Origin: an uncultured Gammaproteobacteria bacterium
Lineage (GTDB): Bacteria; Pseudomonadota; Gammaproteobacteria; Eutrophobiales; Eutrophobiaceae
Length of the DNA: 64,000 nucleotides
Direction: 5' to 3'
Assembly: GCA_958295485.1 (NCBI GenBank)
Contig: OY282354.1
Location: forward strand, 620,001 to 684,000
Shown here one piece after another: positions 43,034 to 49,561 of the stretch. Within the stretch, counting starts at the first letter, position 1, and each line of letters begins with the position of its first letter. The notes under the pieces were generated by a model. The model saw only the letters and a program-made list of their open reading frames with translations. It did not search any database and was not told the DNA's origin. The position numbers and the translations under genes are program-made.

Positions 43034-43346
43034 ACGGGGAACTGCCGGGGTTGCGTTCGGAAAAGCCCAGGACCAATTGCACGATACGCTCACAACGGTT
43101 ATCGGCGGCGCGCTCCTGTTCCAGTATTTTGTTTATCAGCCCGAATACGGTTTCTTCGGCAAAATCAATGAGCGCTTCGAACATTTCAGCCTTGCTTGCA
43201 AAGTGCCGGTACAAGGCCGCCTCGGATACCCCTGTCGCTTTGGCCAGGGCTGCGGTTGTGATCCTCGAGCCGGGACGGGATTCAAGTTCGGCGGCAAGCG
43301 TCTCCAGGATTTGCCGTCGCCGGCTGGGTTTGCCCGTGGGGTTCAT
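42936..43346 (-). pseudogene. slmA: SlmA nucleoid-occlusion factor, C-terminally truncated
   Basis: The first about 103 residues match SlmA: RRRQILETLA, the TetR-type helix-turn-helix ITTAALAKATGVSEAALYRHFASKAEMFEALIDF, and LVLGFSERNPG. Full-length SlmA is about 198 residues; here the dimerisation half is gone and the frame reads 33 residues antisense through the 3' end of pyrE. A deletion has joined mid-slmA to the end of pyrE. The protein could still bind DNA weakly but lacks the usual dimer interface, so loss of function is likely. SlmA normally blocks FtsZ over the nucleoid. Confidence 0.85.
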
Positions 43347-43378
43347 ACCCTGGTTTGAAAAACGCGCATCATAAAAAT

Positions 43379-43432
43379 AATCACCCTGTATGCGTTCCAG
43401 CGCCCCTGGTTATCCGCTTCAAACCTGCAGGA
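43379..43432 (-). repeat. 54-bp copy of a segment of the algC-like gene 3' end
   Basis: 43379-43432 repeats 43557-43610, the codons near the C-terminus of the next gene (RFEADNQGALERIQGE), with one base deleted. It lies between truncated slmA and the mutase gene. Confidence 0.9.
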
Positions 43433-43500
43433 AGCGCCAAGGATTTACCACGCCATGCCGGGTTATTCAATAACCAGACGCCGGGGCCGTGCGAATACCG

Positions 43501-44892
43501 TCAGAAGGACAGTGGCAGACCCGTCGCGGCCACCGTTTGCACCAACCGGCGAAATTCACCCTGTATGCGTTCCAGCGCCCCCTGGTTATCCGCTTCAAAC
43601 CTGAGCGTGAGATAAGGGGAGGTATTGGAAGGGCGGATCAAGCCCCAGCCATCCTGGAATTCAATCCTTACCCCGTCAGTATCAATGACCTGGGCGTCAG
43701 GAAAATTGACATTGCCCTTGAGTCTCTGCATGAAAGTTTCATGGGCCTCTTCCGGCAGCTTCACTCGCAGCTCAGGCGTTGAAACACCCCCCGGCATTTC
43801 AGCGAATATCGCTTCGGATCTGGCCTTTGTATTTGTGATAATTTCAAGTAATCGGGCCGCCGCGTAGATTGCATCATCAAAACCATACCAGCGTTCCTTG
43901 AAGAAGATGTGGCCGCTCAATTCACCGGCAAGAGGCGCATTCAATTCCGCCATTTTATTCTTGATCAGGGAATGTCCGGTTTTCCACATCAGCGGCACGC
44001 CACCGTTTGCTTCGATGATGGTTTTCAAATAGCGCGAACACTTCACGTCATAAATAATATTCGCGCCGTTGTTACGAGACAGCACGTCTTTGGCCAGCAA
44101 CATCAGTTGGCGGTCAGGCCAGATAATATTGCCGGCGCTATCCACCACGCCGAGCCGGTCACCGTCACCATCAAAAGCAAGGCCGATATCAGCCTGTTGC
44201 TCCTTGACCCGCTCAATTAATGACTGCAAGTTTTCCGGTTGGCTGGGGTCAGGATGATGATTCGGAAAATCGCCGTCCACCTCGCAATACATTTCCACGA
44301 CGTCGTGACCCAAAGCGCGAAATAATTGCGGGGCAACGGCGCCCGCAACGCCGTTGCCACAGTCAACAATGATTTTCAGCGCAACGGCGTCCCGCGCAAC
44401 CGGGATGCCTTCCGTAATTCGTTTGATGTAATCAGCGACGATATTCGCCGACTGCAAACCGCCCCGGCCATCGGCGAACTCGCCGTCAACAATACGCCGA
44501 TAAATAGCCTGTAGCGCATCCTGGAATAAAGTCTTGCCGGCAATGACTACCTTCACGCCGTTATATTCCGGCCCGTTATGGCTGCCGGTGACCATCACCC
44601 CACTGTTTGCTTCCAGCAGGTGAGTAGCAAAGTACAATACCGGCGTGGGTACCATGCCAATATCCATGACGTCCCGGCCACTCTCGCGCAGGCCCTTTAT
44701 GAGCGCGCCCGCCAACTCCGGGCTCGAGTTCCTGCCGTCCCGTCCGACAATGACGGTCTGCTCGCCCCTCTCGCCAGCTTCCGTCCCTATGCCCAGGCCG
44801 ATTTTATGGGCGACATCCGCGGTTAATGTTTTACCGACCACCCCCCGTATATCATAGGCGCGGAAAATAGAGGAAGGGAAATCAGCCCGCAT
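43501..44892 (-). CDS. algC: Phosphomannomutase/phosphoglucomutase (AlgC-like)
   Basis: 463 residues of the alpha-D-phosphohexomutase family. Active-site Ser in VMVTGSHNGPEYNG (the usual NPP is NGP), metal loop FDGDGDRLG, sugar loop GELSGHIFF, phosphate-binding RPSNTSPYL. Interconverts hexose 1- and 6-phosphates for LPS and exopolysaccharide. Location next to coaBC and pyrE matches pseudomonads, but dut and argB, usual neighbours, are missing. Confidence 0.94.
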   Translation of the reverse strand: MRADFPSSIFRAYDIRGVVGKTLTADVAHKIGLGIGTEAGERGEQTVIVGRDGRNSSPELAGALIKGLRESGRDVMDIGMVPTPVLYFATHLLEANSGVMVTGSHNGPEYNGVKVVIAGKTLFQDALQAIYRRIVDGEFADGRGGLQSANIVADYIKRITEGIPVARDAVALKIIVDCGNGVAGAVAPQLFRALGHDVVEMYCEVDGDFPNHHPDPSQPENLQSLIERVKEQQADIGLAFDGDGDRLGVVDSAGNIIWPDRQLMLLAKDVLSRNNGANIIYDVKCSRYLKTIIEANGGVPLMWKTGHSLIKNKMAELNAPLAGELSGHIFFKERWYGFDDAIYAAARLLEIITNTKARSEAIFAEMPGGVSTPELRVKLPEEAHETFMQRLKGNVNFPDAQVIDTDGVRIEFQDGWGLIRPSNTSPYLTLRFEADNQGALERIQGEFRRLVQTVAATGLPLSF

Positions 44893-44970
44893 ATCTCACC
44901 AAGTTGCTTATCATCAACGGAAAATTCCTCGCTATCAATAAGTTACCGTAGTTATCCCACTTTATTGCCA

Positions 44971-46176
44971 TCACACTTCTTCCTTCTCACGGTAGCGCTT
45001 TACGATCAACTCCATCAGCTGCCTGGCCAATTTCTCCTTGGGCGCCGTTTCCAGGAATTGCGACCCGCCGGGCCAATAGACGTCCAGGGCATTGAACTCG
45101 CTGTCAAAACCAACCCCATCCCCCACCTGATTCGCCGCGATCATGTCCAGCTTTTTATTCATCAATTTCTGTTTTGCGTTGGCCGCAAGACTTTCGGTTT
45201 CTGCCGCAAACCCGACAGTGAACGGCGGGCTGCTGAGAGAGGATACTTCAAACAGGATATCCGGGGTTTTTTTCAATTGAAGGGCCATGCCGGCGTCTTC
45301 TTTTTTAATTTTCTGCCCAGCCGTTTCGACACATCGATAGTCGGCGACGGCAGCCGCGGAAATAAATATGTCGAATAAAGAGACATCAGCCAATACCGCT
45401 TCACGCATCTGCCTTGCGGACACAACCTCGACGACCTGGATGCGATCAGGCGGCTCAAGGGCCACCGGCCCCGATACGAGCATGACGTCCGCGCCGGATT
45501 CCATGGCCGCCCGGGCAACGGCATAACCCATTCTGCCTGAGCTGCGGTTACTAAGATAACGAACCGGATCGATGAATTCGCGGGTCGGCCCGGCAGTGAC
45601 CATCACCCTGGTCCCCGCAAGCTGATCAGTCTTGAATGACGCGGCAATCGCCTGAACGATTTCATCGGGTTCAAGCAGGCGACCCGGGCCGGTTTCACCA
45701 CAAGCCTGGTCGCCGGCGGCAGGGCCGAGCAAGGTGGTTTTTCTGGCCTGCAACCGGCTTATATTTTCTTGCGTAGCCGGATTCAACCACATCTGCCGGT
45801 TCATCGCCGGCGCTATCAGCAACGGCGCGTTTGTAGCCAGGCACAGCGTCGATAGCAAATCATCGGCCAAACCGTTGCCCAGGCGGGCAATAAAATTCGC
45901 GCTCGCCGGCGCTACGACAACCCGGTCGGCCCAGCGAGCCAATTCTATGTGGCCCATGGCAGCCTCTGCATTGTGATCCAGCAATTCGGTGTGCACGGGA
46001 TTGCCGGACAGCGCTTGCAGGGTCAGGGGCGTGATAAATTCTGTCGCCGCCGGAGTCATGACCACCCTGACCGTAGCGCCCTGGTCGCGTAACCGCCGGG
46101 TCAATTCCGCGCTTTTGTAAGCGGCGACGCCACCGGTTATACCGAGCAAAATTCGCTTGTTGACAAGTGATTGCAT
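44971..46176 (-). CDS. coaBC: Phosphopantothenoylcysteine synthetase/decarboxylase CoaBC
   Basis: 401 residues from the ATG at 46174-46176 (MQSLVNKRILLGITGGVAAYK); a longer frame upstream is repeat-derived. Decarboxylase half: GHIELARWADRVVVAPASAN, PAMNRQMW and the conserved Cys of DQACGETGPGRL. Synthetase half: VTAGPTREFIDPVRYLSNRSSGRMG, and the KKLDMIAANQV segment. Two successive steps of coenzyme A synthesis. Confidence 0.97.
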   Translation of the reverse strand: MQSLVNKRILLGITGGVAAYKSAELTRRLRDQGATVRVVMTPAATEFITPLTLQALSGNPVHTELLDHNAEAAMGHIELARWADRVVVAPASANFIARLGNGLADDLLSTLCLATNAPLLIAPAMNRQMWLNPATQENISRLQARKTTLLGPAAGDQACGETGPGRLLEPDEIVQAIAASFKTDQLAGTRVMVTAGPTREFIDPVRYLSNRSSGRMGYAVARAAMESGADVMLVSGPVALEPPDRIQVVEVVSARQMREAVLADVSLFDIFISAAAVADYRCVETAGQKIKKEDAGMALQLKKTPDILFEVSSLSSPPFTVGFAAETESLAANAKQKLMNKKLDMIAANQVGDGVGFDSEFNALDVYWPGGSQFLETAPKEKLARQLMELIVKRYREKEEV

Positions 46177-46567
46177 ACTATCAGTGTACCTTATATCGCA
46201 AGGCAAGATCATACCCGTAAATCCTCCCGGTTGACGGCACGATATTCCCCATTTCTCCCAGCTTTCCCGCTTTCCGCAAAAGCAGACGCTTGCCCTGACG
46301 CGCCGGATAGGGCAAGCGCCGTAAAGCTCACCGGGCCGAGGGAGGATTTGGGGGCTGTTTTGGAGAGACTTTGCGCGGAACGGAAAAACAGTCCGCAAAT
46401 CCTCCCGGTTGACAGCGCGATAGCCGCCATTTCTCCCGAATTTCCCGCTTTCCGGAAAAATATGCATTATTTTTGTCAGTTTTCCTGTATATTGGGAGGA
46501 GTTCTGAATAAATCAGGGCTTCCTTATCGCACACATCATCATTCTGGACTTAACAAGGAGGTTCATT
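46177..46567. other. Divergent coaBC/radC region with an imperfect duplication
   Basis: A segment beginning AAATCCTCCCGGTTGAC occurs at about 46218 and 46396, each followed by about 50 similar bases ending TTCCCGCTTTCC. Between them is a 9-bp-stem hairpin GCTTGCCCT/AGGGCAAGC (46288-46317). No gene seen. Confidence 0.7.
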
Positions 46568-47242
46568 ATGGCAATCCGCCACTGGCCTAAAAGCGAACAA
46601 CCCCGGTTCAAGCTGCTTAATAACGGCCCCCACAGCCTGTCCGATGCAGAACTAATCGCCCTGTTTTTAGGATCAGGGCACAAAGGGCACAACGCCGTGG
46701 ACATGGCCAGGGGCATGTTGGCCAACGCCCAGGGGTTGCGTCCGTTACTCGAACAAAACCGACAAATCCTGATGAAAACCAAGGGCCTGGGCGAGGCGAA
46801 ATGGGTGCTTTTGCAGGCAGCCCTGGAATTGGGCCGCCGTTACCTGGAAGCCGAAGTGCGCGCCCGGCCGGCATTGAGCAATCCCGACAAGACAAAAACA
46901 TATGTAAAGGCCTGGTTGCGCCGTTTTCAACACGAAGTGTTCGCCTGCCTGTTCCTGGACAATCGCCACCGCGTCATCAACTGTGAAATCCTGTTTACCG
47001 GTACGATTGACGGGGCCAGCGTTTACCCTCGAGAGGTGGTGAAACGCTGCCTGGAACTGAATGCGGCAGCCATCATCTTTGCCCATAACCATCCTTCAGG
47101 CGTCGCCGAACCGAGCCAGTCCGACCGGCAGATTACCACTAAATTAATCCAGGCATTAGCCCTGCTGGACGTCCGCGTGCTGGACCACCTGGTAGTCGGC
47201 GACCAAGTGGTAACGTCCATGGCCGAGCTGGGGCTGCTGTAA
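46568..47242 (+). CDS. radC: RadC/JAB-domain DNA repair-family protein
   Basis: 224 residues, strong AAGGAGG before the ATG. N-terminal UPF0758 helix-hairpin region (LGSGHKGHNAVDMARGML) and C-terminal JAB metalloprotease-like motif HNHPSGVAEPSQSD. Historically called RadC; biochemical role unsettled. Position before rpmB-rpmG is as in E. coli. Confidence 0.95.
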   Translation: MAIRHWPKSEQPRFKLLNNGPHSLSDAELIALFLGSGHKGHNAVDMARGMLANAQGLRPLLEQNRQILMKTKGLGEAKWVLLQAALELGRRYLEAEVRARPALSNPDKTKTYVKAWLRRFQHEVFACLFLDNRHRVINCEILFTGTIDGASVYPREVVKRCLELNAAAIIFAHNHPSGVAEPSQSDRQITTKLIQALALLDVRVLDHLVVGDQVVTSMAELGLL

Positions 47243-47328
47243 CACCGAATGCCACAAAAACAGCAAAGCCATCCCAAAGTCACCGTAAAAAGGTTGTTTC
47301 CCCACCGTTTTTACCTGTCCCTGCCCTT

Positions 47329-47356
47329 TTGATTTTCCTTCAGGACCATGTATAAT
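47329..47356 (+). promoter_or_regulatory. Sigma-70 promoter of rpmB-rpmG
   Basis: TTGATT (47329-47334), 16-bp spacer, perfect TATAAT (47351-47356), 33 bases before the rpmB start. Confidence 0.75.
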
Positions 47357-47389
47357 CCGCCTCCTTGTATTGTTATAGAGAGCATTTCA

Positions 47390-47626
47390 ATGTCGCGGGT
47401 CTGTCAAGTAACCGGAAAAAAACCTATGTCGGGAAACAATGTTTCCCACGCCAACAACAAAACCAAGCGGCGCTTCCTGCCGAACCTGCACGAGCGCAGG
47501 TTCTGGGTGGAAAGTGAAAAACGTTGGGTAAAACTGCGGGTGAGCGCCAAGGGCCTCCGCACGATTGACAAGTCAGGCATCGATCAGGTGTTATCCGACA
47601 TCCGGGCCCGCGGAGTAAAAATCTAA
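47390..47626 (+). CDS. rpmB: 50S ribosomal protein L28
   Basis: 78 residues from the ATG at 47390 ([27 protein letters not shown]). Contains the full L28 pattern [13 protein letters not shown]. Nine bases before rpmG, one operon. Confidence 0.98.
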   Translation: MSRVCQVTGKKPMSGNNVSHANNKTKRRFLPNLHERRFWVESEKRWVKLRVSAKGLRTIDKSGIDQVLSDIRARGVKI

Positions 47627-47635
47627 GGAGGAACC

Positions 47636-47803
47636 ATGGCAAACAGCGCACGAGACAAAATTCGTCTGATTTCATCCGCCGGCACCGGGCATTTTTATAC
47701 CACCACAAAAAATAAACGAAACACCCCGGGCAAGATGGAAATAAAAAAATACGACCCCGTCGTGCGCAAGCACGTCATCTATAAAGAAGGCAAAATCAAG
47801 TAG
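47636..47803 (+). CDS. rpmG: 50S ribosomal protein L33
   Basis: 55 residues ([21 protein letters not shown], ending [12 protein letters not shown]). AAGGAGG stands just before the ATG. It lacks the zinc-binding cysteines of the C+ form of L33. Too short for many ORF callers but clearly real. Confidence 0.97.
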   Translation: MANSARDKIRLISSAGTGHFYTTTKNKRNTPGKMEIKKYDPVVRKHVIYKEGKIK

Positions 47804-47897
47804 CCACTAAGAGGATTTGAGGCATCTTTAGCTATCGATGCAAAAAATTCAATCAGTACAATTAAATATATAATTCCCCGTGTAAAGAATGTTAGAC

Positions 47898-48059
47898 ATG
47901 GATCAGAAAAAAACAATGGGGTACAGCGAGGCCGACCGGGGTATTGATCTTGCTGAACTCTCCATTGTTCTGGTCGTAAAATCAAACGACCCGTCGATCA
48001 TCAATCCCGACTTTCAAGGAAGACGCGCAAACATTGCCTTATATACCGACTTCCAGTAA
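47898..48059 (+). pseudogene. Truncated N-terminus of a conserved hypothetical protein
   Basis: 53 codons: LAELSIVLVV and NDPSIINPDF resemble the start of a family whose members begin with a 'NPTILNPDFL' motif and are much longer. After this the frame changes character and stops, overlapping the next gene's open frame. Probably the cut-down partner of the following gene. Assignment is from memory of the motif. Confidence 0.4.
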
Positions 48060-48102
48060 TTCTCCTCTCCCGCCCACTTTTTTGGAAACGCTGCTCACTC
48101 AT

Positions 48103-48486
48103 ATGATCGAGCGCTATCATCCTTTGCTGAACGATGTCCTGCGTGATCTTGAAGACGTCAGGGCTGAGGCGGGCGAAGAGGGCTTCCCGCTACCGTCCGA
48201 TGAGGCGTTAGCAAACGCCAGGCATTTGTTGATAGAGATGCACGAAATTTCGCCCCGTCGGTTCGAGGTGTATCCAACGCCAGACGGCGAGATTGCTATT
48301 GATGCGCCAAGCGGCCACGGCCAGTCGGTTATACTGCTTTGCGCTTCAGACGGAAGCGTGTTGTGCCTGGTCAACATGAACGGCGACCATCGCCGGGCTC
48401 GGTATTCGACGGTCAAGACACTTCCTGATGGCTTTCTGCGCGAGGCCCTGACCGAGTTGGAACGACAAAGCGACCAAGCCACGTGA
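48103..48486 (+). CDS. Conserved hypothetical protein
   Basis: 127 residues from the ATG at 48103 (MIERYHPLLNDVLRDLEDV). Helical N-terminus with ALANARHLL, then strands with SPRRFEVYPTPDGEIAID and a conserved-looking SVILLCASDGSVLCLVNMNG and DGFLREALTEL ending. No known domain recognised; seen elsewhere paired with the NPDF-type gene, here truncated upstream. Such pairs behave as mobile accessory genes. Confidence 0.6.
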   Translation: MIERYHPLLNDVLRDLEDVRAEAGEEGFPLPSDEALANARHLLIEMHEISPRRFEVYPTPDGEIAIDAPSGHGQSVILLCASDGSVLCLVNMNGDHRRARYSTVKTLPDGFLREALTELERQSDQAT

Positions 48487-48542
48487 CAGTTTCCGGTTCT
48501 GTAGCGCCAGAAGAGGAACTCGGGCGCGGTGTTTTTTCTAAT

Positions 48543-48633
48543 ATTGTAAACCGGTCGGATAAAAATATTAAGGGGATAGCGCCAAGTGTGGGGTCGCCTT
48601 GGCCAAGTGTCACGAAGCCTCGGTGACAGGACT
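48543..48633 (-). repeat. Duplicated mnmG-like upstream block, left copy
   Basis: 91 bp nearly identical to 52564-52654. In the right copy the block lies directly before an mnmG-like start; here no such start follows. It lies just past the stop of the SDR gene. Confidence 0.9.
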
Positions 48634-48636
48634 CGC

Positions 48637-49380
48637 CTATAGCTTCATCCGTTTGAATACCCGTTCGGGAACGGCGCGGATGAACAGCATGATCAGGCGC
48701 CAGACGCGGCGTACGTAAACGACGTCGCGGCGCTGGTGAACCGCCGTGAGAACCGCAACGGCGACTGCCTCGGGCGTCGCGGTCAGCCGCGGCGGCAGGG
48801 CCATCCCGTCAGTCATGCGCGTGCGTACAAAACCGGGCTTGACCGTCACGACATGGACGCCAGACGCGGCCAGCCGGTTGCGCAGGCCGGACAGGAACGC
48901 GGTGAACCCCGCTTTCGCCGAACCATAGACATAGTTCTCGGCGCGGCCCCGCTCGCCCGCCACCGAACTGACGCCGACCAGGATGCCGCTGCCACGCCGC
49001 TCGAACCGCTCGGCCAGCGCGCCCATCAGGAGTGCGGGACCCACGTAGTTGGTTCGCATCACCCGCTCCGCGGCGACACTGTCCCGCTGGCTTTCCGCTT
49101 GATCGCCGAGCAACCCGACGACGCACACAGCCACATCGGGCAGGGAATCGAGCGTGTCGAGCAACGAGACGCCACCGTCTTCATCGAGCGCATCGCACCG
49201 GCGCCCGGTCACGGCGACCCCTGTGCGCACCCGGATGTCCCGCATCTCTCTCTCCAGCCGCGCCGGGTCACGCGCCGCGAGCTGCAACGCGTAGCCAGCG
49301 TCTGCCAGCTTGCGCGCAATGGCGCGACCAATGTCCGATGTGGCCCCGATCACCAACGCTGTCTTGATTTTTTCATTCAC
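48637..49380 (-). CDS. SDR-family oxidoreductase of a polysaccharide island
   Basis: 247 residues from a GTG at 49378-49380 with AGGTGAATTAGG upstream. Rossmann motif VIGATSDIGRAIA, catalytic YVYGSAKAG, and a C-terminal hydrophobic segment (WRLIMLFIRAVP). Relatives near glycosyltransferases act on nucleotide- or lipid-linked sugars (DprE2-like), a role only inferred from neighbours. A deleted copy of its first half is at 54877-55041. Confidence 0.82.
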   Translation of the reverse strand: MNEKIKTALVIGATSDIGRAIARKLADAGYALQLAARDPARLEREMRDIRVRTGVAVTGRRCDALDEDGGVSLLDTLDSLPDVAVCVVGLLGDQAESQRDSVAAERVMRTNYVGPALLMGALAERFERRGSGILVGVSSVAGERGRAENYVYGSAKAGFTAFLSGLRNRLAASGVHVVTVKPGFVRTRMTDGMALPPRLTATPEAVAVAVLTAVHQRRDVVYVRRVWRLIMLFIRAVPERVFKRMKL

Positions 49381-49561
49381 GCCTAATTCACCTATCGACC
49401 ACCCACTTGGCAATCCTGATTGTTTATCATGCACACGAGGCAAGCAGCCCTCCCTGCCACGCGCTTATTTTGCGATAGATGACGCGACATCAGGACTGTT
49501 CGGGTTTACAATGCCTCATATATCCGATGCCAATTTTTTGAAGAATACTGCATGTTGTTTG

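Noticed and set aside
46177-46467. N-terminal extension of coaBC
   Set aside because: The extra 97 codons are repeat sequence upstream of the conserved CoaBC start.
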